DNA of 64,000 bases, taken from assembly GCF_003286085.1 (NCBI RefSeq), contig NW_020825298.1, positions 5,146,001 to 5,210,000 of the forward strand, in the 5' to 3' direction. This stretch comes from Drosophila persimilis. Its lineage: Eukaryota; Arthropoda; Insecta; Diptera; Drosophilidae. Under the pieces are notes generated by a model. It saw only the letters and a list, made by a program, of their open reading frames with translations. It had not been told where the DNA came from and did no database searches. Each line of letters starts with the position of its first letter. The first letter of the stretch is position 1. The translations under genes and the position numbers were made by a program. Below are positions 50,869 through 63,370 of the stretch, one piece after another.

Positions 50869-50943
50869 CACCTCCTCCTCCTCCTGCTCCTCCTCTTGCT
50901 CCTCCTCCTCCTTCTCCTACTCCACCTCCCCCTCCTCCTCTAG
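50869..50943. repeat. CCT-rich triplet repeat
   Basis: About 75 bp of CTC/CCT triplets with interruptions. The minus strand reads as poly-Gly and is not a gene. Confidence 0.85.
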
Positions 50944-51537
50944 TGCTCTGGCGAAAGTTTAGTGAAAGCACTTGTACACTCAATTTGAAAATATGACAAT
51001 GCTGTCTCTTTAGATATTCAATGCTTTTAACCCCAAGTGGAAGTCCAACAAAAGGGAGCTGCACACAAAGCACGGAGGATATGGGGGGCACGGTGGGTGG
51101 TGGGTGGTGGCCAGTTAGTAGCTCTACCCGAAAAAAGGCACAAGGTTAGCACTTTTCCTACCGCCCCCCCCACCCAGCAAATAAAAAGGGAAAAACTGAA
51201 GAAAACTTGTCATAAAAACCACACGGCGGCGACATCTGACTTCGGCTTCCATATGTGCGTAAATATCAACACGTCACTAAACCACACCGATAGGGCGGAC
51301 CGCCATAGCCCCTTCCCGCCCCCCGAATGCCACCTGCCACCCAGCCAAATCCATGTTCATTTCAATTGAACGAAAGCGAAAAGGAAAGACAGAAAAGAGC
51401 AGAAAGTCGAAGGTGGGAATACACTATTTATGGGTGGAAGGGGGTATGTAAAATGGGGAAGCAAAGCACTCGAGTACTAGAAGAGGAACTACAGTACTCC
51501 TCTCTTTGCAGAGAAGAATTTTTGGCAGTGATTTACC

Positions 51538-52185
51538 CTTCAGATGTTCGCCAGATTTCAAATGTAAGATTGTACCTTTCAGGTCCATATTCTATGGCTA
51601 TACCTTTCAGACATTGTTTCAGATAATATTTCATTCGTATCTTGTCATAATTTGAAGGAAAAGTGGGTATAGATACATCTTATCTAACAGATAAGCTGCT
51701 ATCCAGGAATAGACGTATACTAGAGGGCAGAGCACTTGCCCTCCGCATTTGCTTCGCTTGTGCGCCCACCCCCGGCTCACTCGCTTCACTCGTTATCATT
51801 GAAAAGAATAAAATACTGGAAATAACGAGTATAAAGAGAATACATATTATAGTATAGAGAGATATGGGGGGTTATGGGAGGTATGAGGTACAGACCCCAG
51901 AATTCCCATGCAGTATTTTTTTAGATTTTTGATTTTCTTCAGATGTCCCCAAGATTTCACATGCCTGACTATATTCTATGGATGTACACTTGTAACATTG
52001 GAATGAGTGCACTGCACTGGTGCAGATAATTATGCGTCAACCCCCGACTCACTCGCTTCACTCGCACAAGCCGATTTCAAGAAAATATCGGGAATAACGA
52101 CTCAAATTTGTATAGAAAGTATATATTGTATAAAGAACATTATGTAAAGTAACATTATGTTACAGAGAGTCAAGGGGGGTATAGG
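51538..52185. repeat. Direct duplication with GCTCACTCGCTTC motif
   Basis: Copy A (from 51538) and copy B (from 51938) share TTCAGATGT(T/C)C, ATATTCTATGG, CCCCCG(G/A)CTCACTCGCTT then CACTCG, and GGAATAACGA followed by AT-rich sequence. Both then run into ATAGAGA/CAGAGAG and GGGGGGT. The units are strongly diverged in between. Confidence 0.65.
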
Positions 52186-53241
52186 CTCCCTATTGGCTCC
52201 TTATTGCCCCCTTCCTGTCGTTACCAACACCCGCTCTTTAGCGAAAGTACCCCTTTCAGGAAGTGTATGCGCAAAAATGGAAATGAAATGCCAAAAATCG
52301 TGGCATCCAGTTTCATTTCAATGCCACAACTAATTCGCACACCATCGCATAACCGAACATGTGCTCTGTCAGGACTGTGCAGGACTATAGTTCTCTGCGC
52401 GTGTGTGTGTGGGGGGGGGGCTATTTGCAAGTGTGTGTGCATAAACATGAAGTAAACAGGATAATAGCAATAAAATATAAGCGCGCTCCCCTTCGGTGCT
52501 CTGCTCTGTGTGTCCCAGCATAAGTTTGAATGCCTTTGGCCTCAGCCATTTTTATGGCTCACTGGCGCGCTACTTCCCCTCTCCGCCCCCCCTCCCCCTA
52601 GTGGCTGGGGGGGTTCCTCCCCTGTTTTTGTGGCTGATTTTTGTTTATTTGCCCCTTCGCTTCGGCAGCCAGCTTGTTGTTTTCTTTTGGCCATCATTTG
52701 ATGTAGCGACTCCTTTTTTGACAGCAAAACTGTGACGTAATATGGGAAATATGTTTACAGTTGGGTTTTGCTGGTTTGTGGGGGGATTTGGGGGTTGGGG
52801 GTTGGGGATGCCAAATATTGATAGAGTGGGAAAATATTCTGTGCTTTGGTTATGGAAATTTATTAAAAATCTATGCCTGGCGGAAGTTAGTTTGGTTTTT
52901 TTTTTTTTTTGTTTGTTTGTTCTTGTGTTATTGGTTTTCTTTCTATTGACTTTTGCTTTATGGAACAATGATTTAAGCTTTATTTGGGATTTATGTGTAT
53001 TTGTTAGACCAGGACGGAGGGGCGGGGGAGGGGAAAATCCACAAAATAGTTACCAAAAATGGGCTCTATCTCGAAGATTGGGACTTAGAAGCTTAGGTTA
53101 ATTTCGGAGGGGCTTTCATGCGTATCTATGATATATTATGCCCTGGAAAAATGCCACAAAATTAATTCCCCATTAAGATTTATGAATTTTTTCAGTTTAA
53201 TTAAATTCCTCAAAGGCTCTAACAATGGCCCAATAAAAAAC

Positions 53242-53263
53242 AAGAGAGAGAGAGAGAGAGAGA
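53242..53263. repeat. (GA)n microsatellite
   Basis: Eleven GA dinucleotides. Longer GA tracts occur at 56568-56605 and CT tracts at 63029-63050 and about 28384-28402. Confidence 0.85.
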
Positions 53264-53963
53264 TCGTATATAATTGATCAAAAATAAATAGCCTTAATTG
53301 TTGTGTGGGACAAACAATAATGGAGCGGCTCATTTAGCACAAACTATAATTAATTGGCAATTAATTTAACAGTCCTCGTGCTGGTCCTGTGCCTTGTCCT
53401 TGCTGCTGCTGCTGAAAGCTTATGCCATAATTTATGTTGTTAAATCTATACGAAAATTTATAATCAATAATGAATATTTAATTTCATCGAAAATGAACAA
53501 AAATACAGTACAAAAATTTGTATATATTTCAAAATTGCGATTGAAAGCAGATGACTCGTATAATTCAATATATAAATTTATGGCTAGTCCCCAAGGGCCA
53601 AAAGGGCAAAGGGGGGGGACCATGAATTACGCTCCATAAAAAAAGGGGGGAAGGAATGAGGGCCCAGAGAGCAAGGGTCGAGGTTTTTGATACCCTTACA
53701 GATGGGCCTATGAAAAGGGCTTGAAACGGGCTGCGACTCTTTCAGAAATATTCCGGGCCCCATCTAGTACCTCCTCCAAGTGCTGATACCCTCCTGGATG
53801 AAGGGTATTTGCCACAACTGGGTGGCAAGGGCCAGCTGCATATGAAGCGGCAATATTTACTTTGGCTACATTCGCAAATGGAGCATTACGAAAATAAACA
53901 AATTTTCATAAATGACAAGTACAAAGGGGAGCTCTTGGCACTGCCACAAAAGGATGCCCCACA

Positions 53964-53996
<33 letters not shown>
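53964..53996. repeat. (AC)n microsatellite
   Basis: About 16 AC dinucleotides. The surrounding 97-codon open frame reads poly-TH through it and has no other support. Confidence 0.85.
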
Positions 53997-53998
<2 letters not shown>

Positions 53999-56567
53999 AG
54001 TGTCTGCGAATCTACGAAAAGAAAAAATTTCAATTTAAACGATGTGCCAGGGCAATTGGTGGAATGGGAAAGCCATTCGAGTGGGGCCACGAGAGCAGCT
54101 AGGTATTGGAGAGTACACTGAGAGAAATGCCCATCGAAATCCTGGGATTCCTTGGGGCCTTAACCCACTTTATCCCCGCCAAGAGATCGCTTGCTGGTTT
54201 TCCTTTCTTAGTGTGTAGGGCGGGCGGGTTCAGAGGAGGCGTGGCTGGCTGCAATTGGGCCATGTAAATTGTCACAGCAGCCAGCAGCCAGCAGCCACCA
54301 GCAGGAGGCCACCCGACCAGGACGAATGGCAACTGGAAATCCTTGATAGTCGATATTATTTTTCTTACGGCGCTCCATTTGTTCCTTGCCTCCCATTTGT
54401 CAACTTTGCTCCGCACTCGAGTCCCGCCTTGGTCCACCTTGCAGCAGCCCCGCCGCCCAAATCGATTTCCATTTTATTGCCAAATAATGTTTTTGCCATA
54501 GATTGTGTCATGTTATTTATAGAGCCACACCCACAGCCCCCGCAGCCCCCAGCCCACAGACCAGACAAAAGGTATGAATCGCACGTCAGAAATGTTTTAT
54601 TGGCTAACCATTTTTTATGCAATTCTATAATCAGACGCGCGATAAATTCCGCCCCACCTCTGCCCCTCCGCCCCTCCTCAAGGCGCCTCTTTAAGCCTTT
54701 CCGTGTGACTTATCAAACGACTTTGACTAATAGCGCCTGCCAGTAGCCCGAGACCTTTTGCTTTACGGACCCAAACACCTGGTTCAAACTAATTAAGCCT
54801 CTTGGCCCCCCCCCCCCGGTCTCCTGCCCGATTCCCGAACAATGGGCTTAGGAACATAAATCAATCAGGCACAAAACAACGGGCAAACTTGACGAGTTCC
54901 AAGGCGACCCTCAAAACAATCCAACGGACAATGATTAATCGCATTACGAGAAGCGCAATGGAATGCCCAATGCCCAATGCTCTATGGAATACCCTTTTAC
55001 GTGGGAGGTAGCTGAGAGGACTCTAGGGTCCTGAAAGAGAGCTCCCTAAGAGCACTGAAAGGGGTTTTTAAGACCCGACTCCTAGACCAAGAATTTTTGG
55101 AATTATTTCTGATAAAGATATCTTTTTTTATGCCTCAAACACTTCTAGATACAAATAGTTATAGAGTGGTTTCTCAGAGGGAAAGGTCCTTCCCAGCACT
55201 ACCATTTCGCTCTAAGAATATCCAGGAAGGATCCCTTGACATATCCCCTCTTTTATCGGTATAATTCCCCTCCATTCTCTTGGCCTATTTTTGTTTCTTC
55301 AATATATCCCAAGTCCCTTAGAGTATCTGCAGTTCTCCAAGCGCCTTTCTCTCTCTTTCTCTCCCTTTTCTCTCTCTCTCATTACGCCGATCCCTTCCCC
55401 CCCTCTGCAACGACCCTTTCAGATGTCATTCCGCTTTTTTGGCGCAGTCACGCTAATTAGTCCCAGACAAGGACGAGCCATCAAGCGGCCACGCCTAGGC
55501 CATTCCACTCCCACTCCCCGCCCCCTACCCGGCCACGCCCACTGTAAACATTTTAAAAATACATTTTACGAATTGTAAATAGCTTTAGTGCGCATAATTT
55601 TGTGGATTATGCTCACGCCCAGCGCCCAGCTCAATCGCAGGACCCAGCCCATCCTTCGGCCAGCGTCGGGGTCCTGTGCAACGCCCAGGACTTGTTTACT
55701 CCTTTGCGCCCATGATAAATGCCTTGACATAAATCTCAGACAGAGCTGCAGTCGGGGGAAGGGCCACCGGGCCGCAAGGAGAAACTTAAACTTGGCTCCA
55801 AGGATGGCTGAAAGGCTGAAAGGCTCACTGGTTGCCCGACTGGCTGCCTGGCTGGCTGGCTGGCAAAAGTTAATCAACATTTCATTAATTAATTTCTTTA
55901 AAGATGTCGTTGGGCGATGGGACGATGTTGGCCAAAGAAAAATGGCCCGGCCAGACAATTTGGACGCTTCTTGGCGGCCAGGAAGGGAGGGGGAAAATTA
56001 TGTAAATTGGTTAAAAGCTTTTCCGGTTTTGAATTAGCAGCCTCATCAGTGGCCCAGGATATTCAGGATTCATTATTCGCTCCATTCACAGGCGTCGAGC
56101 TATACGACGAGTATTCCCCATTTAAGTTTGCTCCTTGGCTAATTAAATTGCAAGTGTCCGGAGTCCGGAGTCCCAAGTCCGACTGTCGACTGTCGACTGC
56201 AGTTTCTCTCCGGTATCGATGCGGATGCCATGTTCTGCCGGCCTCTTCTCTCTGCGGCATAAATGCAGTGGGATTTCATTAAATTTCATTAGGGAATGTG
56301 ATTAGAGAGAGACATGACACAAAGGCCTAGGGGGCCCCGAGGCCAGTGCGGAGATCGGAGACACCCGACAAGGACATTCAAAGTGCATTTAATTAAGCAG
56401 CAGCCGGACAAGCGGAAGGTGGGCTGGCTGGACTCTGGGGAGGGGGGGGGAGCCCGAACAAAGAATGAATCAAAACAATTGTAAATACTGCAACACAAAA
56501 GCAATTAGTGGCACACAAAGCGGAAGTGCAAAAAGTGAAGCTGTTGAAAATAACTCGACAGCAACAC

Positions 56568-56605
56568 AGAGAGAGAGAGAGTGAGAGAGAGAGAGAGAGA
56601 GAGAG
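56568..56605. repeat. (GA)n microsatellite
   Basis: About 18 GA dinucleotides with one GT interruption. Confidence 0.85.
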
Positions 56606-56872
56606 CCGAAAAGGAGTACGAAAAGGCTGCAAGTCGGTAATGCGACTAGGGGATATCCTTTTCTAAAGGAGATCAGGAAAATATCAGGGATGTGGCCATA
56701 AAGATAATCTATGAAGGATAATTATCTTGAAGATTCCTTCTTTAATTTAGAGGAGATCATTAAAATAATTCATTCAAAATTCAATTAATAATAAAAATAA
56801 ATTATTTAATTTCTTATTAATTTAATTATTTCCCGGCTCACTCGCCGTAAAGAGAAATGTAGGATATGTTGG

Positions 56873-57490
56873 ATTCTTAAAGATATATTTAATAATAAAT
56901 TATTAATGATAATAATAATAATAATAATAACAAAAATAAAAATAATAATATTAATATTAATCAAAATAATAATTTTGGTGTAAGATTTTTACAGATATAT
57001 TTAATAATTACTTATTATTAGATATATTTATTAACAAATAATTAATAATAATAATTTTGGTGTAGGATTCTAAAAGATATATTTAATAATCCATATTTAT
57101 TATTATTTTATTATTATTTATTATTATTATATTTATATTTTTATATTTATATATTATTATTATATTATTTATTATTATATATATTTATTAACAAATAATT
57201 AATAATAAAAATTGTTGGGTTTGGTTCCAAAAGATATATTTAATAATCCATAATTACTTATGATGATACTAATAATTTTGGTGTACGACTCTTAAATTTA
57301 ATAATAAATAATTTTTAAATACATTATTTAATATGTTTGAATCTTTAATAAATAATTATTTATTGTACATTAAATTTAAAATTATACAATTTAAATTTAT
57401 TAAAGATAAATTATTTATTATTAAATATATCTAGACCAAAATTATTATTATTATCATTAATAAATTATTATTAAATATATCTTTAAGAAT
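56873..57490. repeat. AT-rich fold-back element with 50-bp inverted ends
   Basis: The left end 56873-56922 starts ATTCTTAAAGATATATTTAA. The right end 57441-57490 is its reverse complement with about one mismatch. Inside, a unit with AATTTTGGTGTA(G/A/C)GA then AGATATATTTAATAAT recurs several times in direct orientation and at least once inverted (about 57408-57440). No protein-coding capacity is visible. It could be a MITE, a fold-back transposon or an expanded AT minisatellite that ended up inverted. A CCCGGCTCACTCGCC motif lies just outside at 56831. Confidence 0.7.
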
Positions 57491-59176
57491 TTTACACCCA
57501 AAAAATCCTAGAAATTATCGCATTATCACTAATTTCTAAACCACTTAATGGTATTCCTTTTCTAGTCCTGTAGTCCCCGTTACAAAAGCTCGTTTGGAAT
57601 AACATGTACCATTGTTTTCCCTAATTCCAGGGCATTCAAAAGACAACCAGAAACTGAGTGGAACACAGAGAAATGAGACAGGAATACAGCGAACTGTGGA
57701 CAAGGGAGAGGAGAGGGCCAGGCCGGGCCGGGGTCCACTGCAGAAGGCGCCAAAATAAACAAAGCGCATTGCCAGTCACCAGAGTTGATGAAAGACTCCA
57801 CCCCCACCCCCACCCGTGGAGCGGAGCGGGGTGGAGTGGAGGAGGGGTGTGGAGTGGCGCCTAGGCCGAACTGGATCCGCAACTGAAAAGTGGCCAATGT
57901 AAATCTAATTAAAAGCAAAACAAAAGCCACTCTCAACATGCCACTCAAATTATAATGCATATAGCGTGGGCCCACTGCACTGGAACAGAGAGAGAGGGTG
58001 AGGGGGAGGGAGGGGGGGAGAGACCGGAAATGGCTGTGTGCGAGAGACACTGAGTGGATGCGGCCGCATCGTTTTCGTTAACCAAAATGAACAGTGGAAC
58101 CAGTAGGAATGGCTTTGGGAAAAGTGTGAAAATCCCACAACCAGAGAGAGTCCTTGGAACTACAAGAATCACCACCCACTGTGCCCTGTGCCCTGTGCAG
58201 TCGTGCCCTCTACCGACCCGAGTTCACACAATGAACCAGCGACAAATGCCAACACGGAAATGCATAGAATTTCACGGAGCGAGAGCCGAGAGGCCTAGAA
58301 AGAAGTCCAGTGTCGGTGGAGGGGGGGGAGGGGTGGATCCCCCCTGGAACTTGGCACACGAAGCCAACGTTGTCGCATCGTTTGCCAAAATCCGCATTAA
58401 ATTTATGCACTTTTGTTGTTACGGACAAACGTAGCCATGTCCTGCCGTCCGTACGGGTATTTTTCCGTTAGTTCCGCAGCAATGTGGTGCCAAGCCCCAG
58501 TCCCTGCCCCCCTCTTTCCACGGATGATGATTGCATTGACGATGATGCTGCTGGCATTCGCTGGCCGCCGCTCATCCGGCTCAGGTTTCTGGCACGGAGC
58601 CGTGGCCGGAGCCAAGAACTGAAATCAGCTAAAAAGAAAAACAAACCCACACCCAGCCAAAGACATCCGGGCGTTGGCCATTTTGGCTGTGATTTTGCAA
58701 TTAAATAGATTTCAACGGGGCGTGCCCCGACAGATACTTCTCCTTGCCGGATCCTGCATCCTGCATCCTGCATCCTGCCTTCTCCTTTCGAGTTCAATGA
58801 CAAATTCTTGGGCACATCTGCAAAGGACCAAAAGCCTTCGCAAACATTTCTGTTTGCAGTTCATTTGGCTTCTTTTTTTTTTGCTCTTCTGATGTCATTT
58901 CGGGGCAATTTATTTGCAAGAAAACTACTAAAAAATATTCATATGTATTTTTCTTAATAGTTTTGCACTTTTCTTTCAGATTTGTTAACCCGCATTATAT
59001 CTAAATATCTATCAGAGAGTGGGGAGGGGGGAGGGGGGAAGGGGGGGCATAATTTATTGCCACTTTAATGTGACTTTTGAGACTTGGCAGAGGCACAAGA
59101 AATGTTTTCCAAAGATTACGTCTGCCTCTGACCAATAATAATTCATTGATGGGGGGCAGGTCCCTGTTCCAACCCT

Positions 59177-59193
59177 CCCCCCCCCCCCCCCCC
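59177..59193. repeat. Poly(C) tract, 17 bp
   Basis: Seventeen consecutive C on the + strand. Similar C runs of about 15 lie at 29472-29486 and 31019-31033. Confidence 0.85.
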
Positions 59194-60140
59194 TGGGTGG
59201 GCTCCTTGCCTGTCAATGGCTTGTGCGTGCCTTGATTGGCTTCTTCCCGATTGACAGTGGAATGAATACTCGTACTCGTCTGTTGGTAATTTAAGATTCA
59301 TTTGAGGCAAGAAAAGGGCACCCTCCAAAGTGATTTAATATTTCATTGTGGCCTCCCCCGAGCAGCCTGCCGCCATGGAATCGCTGTTTGTCAGTGTCTT
59401 TGGTGGGCGGGGGGGGGCTTTTTATTATGCTGCCAGGCGTATTGAAACATTTGAGTGAATTTATTAGCGACACACATATGACAGTTGACACATTGTGCAA
59501 CTTCCTTCGGGGATGCCACTGCCTCCACCTCTCCCTCCCCCTCCCTCCCTCTCTCTGTAGGTGCTTGTCGGTGGCATTAGATGACGCATACGACGTGTTG
59601 GACGAGGCTGTTGTTTGCCATTTCCCCCCTCTCTGTGGCACCCTGTCAACATGGCTCACATAAATCGCAAATTATACACGCAGCCACGCCCACGCAACTG
59701 GGGGCAGGGAGGGGGGCTTGGCTTTTGTGCAGTTTCTTTGTTTCGGTCTCCACCAACCCCCCTCGTGTGCTGCATCGATGCGGCGGCTCTTTGGAAAATG
59801 CATTCGGAAATTCGAACGCTCAGCTTCACACATTGTCTGCGTTTTATTGCATTAGACAGGCACCCCCCCTCCCCCACCCGCCCAGCTCCCACAGGCACCC
59901 TATGCAGGGGGGGGGGGCCTTCCATTTCTGTTTTCCATTTGGAAGCCTCTGAAGAAGACACAATTTAATGAACAAAACATGTTTGGCATGGAAAATCTTC
60001 TCATCTTTTTCCCCCGAAAGGTACGACAGATGCGTGCACGATTCTGGTATTCAATAAGCCCCCCCCAAAACCCTTGCTTAACATTCATTGTTTAATTTTT
60101 GCATAGTTTCTAGTTGGAGCAGGTCTTTGATGCCTTCTTT

Positions 60141-60162
60141 GGGGGGGGGGGGGGGGGGGGGG
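60141..60162. repeat. Poly(G) tract, 22 bp
   Basis: Twenty-two consecutive G on the + strand. Confidence 0.9.
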
Positions 60163-63100
60163 TCGAGCATAAAGCATGCCACAGATGACAGCGTCGCACA
60201 GTGCGTATGCGCAATATGGAATTGGCTTTATTGAAATTCACATGGAAAAAGGGGGGGGGCAAAGGACAGCCAGTAGTACTTGGCTTACAGCTAGGAGCCA
60301 TAAAAAGCAAAAAGGCAAAACAAAAAGGGAATAGAACCAACGAAAGCCGAAGCAAGAGGCACCCTAGAAGAGCCTTTGGCATCGAGCTAGGTTCTGTGCC
60401 AAAAGCTATAGAATCTACACGTTTCCGACTTCTATAAGGGAAAGATCATCGCTTAATGGAGTTCTCCAAAGAAGGTGCCATGGATAAATCTCCAATAGAC
60501 ACCGAATCTCTACCCTCTACCTTCGTTCCCAACATCCGTGGGCCACAGCGACGGGCCCCGTGGCCATGGCCCTGCCCTGTGCCAAGCCCCAGTCCCGTGG
60601 TACAGAGAGAGAGAGAGTGGGGGCTAAAATTGAGCACTTGAAATGCGTTGCAGCAGCGATTTGCTATCAATTTTAATATCACATAAAACTAGGGGCAATC
60701 CCGAAAGGCAACGCGAGCGTAAAACAACAGACCTAGACCGAGGGGGGTTGGGGGGGGGAGGTCCTTGTGCCAGGGGGGGTGGGGGGTTGCTTTCAACTAT
60801 TGAAATTGTATCAAGTGCACATAAAACTCAAAAAGCCATGATGATGTAGCCAGGGTCTCCCTGCGCGGGAGGGGGGAGAGGGGGCAGGGCGAAGGCGACT
60901 GTGCTAGAGGGATCTCTCTGTGTCTGTGTGTGTGTGCAACTATTGTAAAACATTGACAATTTCCGTCACATCTCGGGGGGTAGTGCAAAATGGCAAATCA
61001 ATAAAAACAAATTGAACTCGAATTCAATAAAAATGGTGGACAATTTTCAAAGAACGAAGCCAGTTGTACCCCCTTTTTGAGGGCGGGGAGGTATTTTGGG
61101 GTTAAAGATATACGGGGATGTATGTGGAGGGGTTGTGGTATCTACAAGATGGCATAAGATGTATCCCTTTCGTCGGGGAACCCTGGCAAACCCTCTGCCA
61201 AAACCTGTATACCCTTTGGACACCCCTTTGCTTATCCCTGGGATAAAGCATAGGTTGAAGGGTTGCCAATCAGCAGCCAAAAGCAGCAGCAGCCATGGAG
61301 CGGCTACGTGGCACAAGGATGGAGGATGGAGGCTGGAACTAAGGCAAAACTTTAACAATGTTTTAAAAAGATATACTCCGCTGGACGTGATCCCCGCCAA
61401 AGCCAGCTCTCTCAATGGATTACGGCAATTGCAGTGGAAGTTCTACAGCCACCCCCCCGAACCCCCCCGAACCCCCTGGAACCCGGAATGGCAGCGATGT
61501 CGATTCGAGGCAAGTCAAGTGCGACGCTGGCACAGACCTTTTCCGCCCACGCCCACACCCACGCCCACCCATTTCCTTCCGCCTTGTTGTGTGCAGCTAA
61601 TAAAAGCCAAAATCAATGCCAGGGCCCCAATACATGTGTCTCTGTCTCTGTGTGTGTGTGTGTGTGTCAAATGCGATAAAATTTGGTCAGCATAAGGTTC
61701 AAATACTTTTATAAGGTGCTGTTGAAATGTATTTGTTGATTGCTTGGGTTTGCTTGGCTTTTATTTGCCCTCTCCAACGTTGGGGCTCTTTTTGTATTTG
61801 CTTTTTGGCTCTCACTGTGGCTCAGGCTTTTTTGCGGTCAACTCGTTCGTAGCCAGGAAATTGCCAAACACATGCCCTGCTAGCTCTAGAGCCAGCCTTC
61901 AATCCAAACAAACAACAACAACAAAAAGGTCAAGTTAAGCGAAGTGTGCTACCGAAAAAGGACTACCAAAGGACCCTCCTTGCCATAGGTGCCAGGCTGG
62001 AGCATCAGATACCCTGGCAGTGCCTTTGGTTCGACTTGGACACCGCTTCAAAGAGACAGATCCCTAAACTCCAAGGACCTCCCCCTATTCCAGCATACCC
62101 TTCTCTGGCAGGGCATCAAAAACCCAAACCGCCGCCACTCATAAAAGGCAAAACCAGAGAGAAAAAAAGGATATGTAAAAACCACATCAATAAAGCACAA
62201 TTTTTAATATAAATAACTAAAGTTTAATTTGGTTCAGGGGAGCCCCACCCCCCCTCGCCCCCCTCGCCGCCCGTGTGGCCCGCCACAAACCCAATTTCGG
62301 GTTTGATGAAATTTTTGGCCTGGTCAAAATAATTATTATTTCATTTGAATTTCAGCCCTGCCGGCAGCCGCTCCAGCCCTGAAATTGAGTAATTATGAAT
62401 TACTCTACAAATCACCGAGTGGTCGATAAAATCGTACTTAGCGGATGACACGGACAAAACGCGACGTTGAAGCGAATTTGGTTTGTATTTTTAATTAGTA
62501 AATAGTTGTAGAAATACTGCAAAGGCAGGCAGAGCCCTCTCTGTGTGTTTTCAAATTGCAATTAGTCGAAATCGGAGAGCTATGGGGGAATTTCGAATTT
62601 GAGCTTCATAGAAATTTAGGCATAAAAGGGAAAAGCTTTGGATATTTCCTGTTTTAATAAAACTAGTAATTGGTAAATAAATCTTAGTCATAGCAACATT
62701 TTCCATAGGGGGAAACCCCCCTCCATCCTCCTCAGAACTTGTAGATTTAAGAGCTTAAGATAGATCGGCCTTCATTGGTTGTCATCCTCCCCCCTTGATC
62801 CACCGATTGTGTACAGATAGCACAGCTTTAAGTGATCCCCTTCCGGCATTGTTTATGTGCATCCTCCAGATAGTTAACTTTCCCTTTCCGCCTCCTCCCC
62901 CCACCCCAACCAATCCACACAAAAACTTTTGATTTATTCTCCCGTCCTCCATCTGCCAGCTCTTAAAGCAGCTCCATTCTATGGCCATATCCATAGCCAT
63001 ATCTCTTCTCCTTACTTCACCTACATATTCTCTCTCTCTCTCTCTCTCTCGCACTCACCCGCGCAAAAAATTCTGCGGGAAATGTCTTTTAAGTTTCATC

Positions 63101-63262
63101 TTCCCTTTGGTTTTTTTTTATACCCGATACTCAAAATGAGTATTGGGGTATATTAGATTTGTGGTAAAAGTGGATGTGTGTAACGTCCAGAAGGAATCGT
63201 TTCCGACCCCATAAAGTATATATATTCTTGATCAGCATCAATAGCCGAGTCGATTGAGCCAT

Positions 63263-63350
63263 GTCTGTCTGTCCGTCTGTCCGTCTGTCCGTCTGTCCGT
63301 CCGTCCGTCTGTCCGTCTGTCCGTCTGTCCGTCTGTCCGTCTGTCCGTCC
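63263..63350. repeat. (GTCTGTCC)n microsatellite inside the Helentron
   Basis: About 88 bp of GTCT and GTCC tetramers, directly after the conserved GAGCCATG core. Confidence 0.95.
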
Positions 63351-63370
63351 CCTTCAGCGCCTAATGCTCA

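Larger units (their letters stand above)
46310..63117. other. Non-coding DNA, no gene seen
   Basis: No convincing exon. The stretch holds a purine-rich block at 46.53-46.84 kb (possible LTR or promoter region), long CA, GA and CCT microsatellites, the 51.5-52.2 kb duplication, the AT-rich fold-back at 56.9-57.5 kb, and poly(G) and poly(C) tracts at 59.18 and 60.14 kb. A 99-codon open frame at 51327-51626 overlaps the duplicated segment and is unsupported. Confidence 0.55.

Noticed and set aside
53394..53639. 81-codon open frame in AT-rich DNA
   Set aside because: Long for its base composition, but with A/T third positions, no family match and no partner features.
61096..61695. 199-codon plus-strand open frame
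   Set aside because: Ends in VCVCVC from a GT repeat and proline runs from CCCCC. No support.
63263..63350. CRISPR-like regular repeat
   Set aside because: It is a tetranucleotide microsatellite inside a Helentron. There are no spacers and the genome is eukaryotic.
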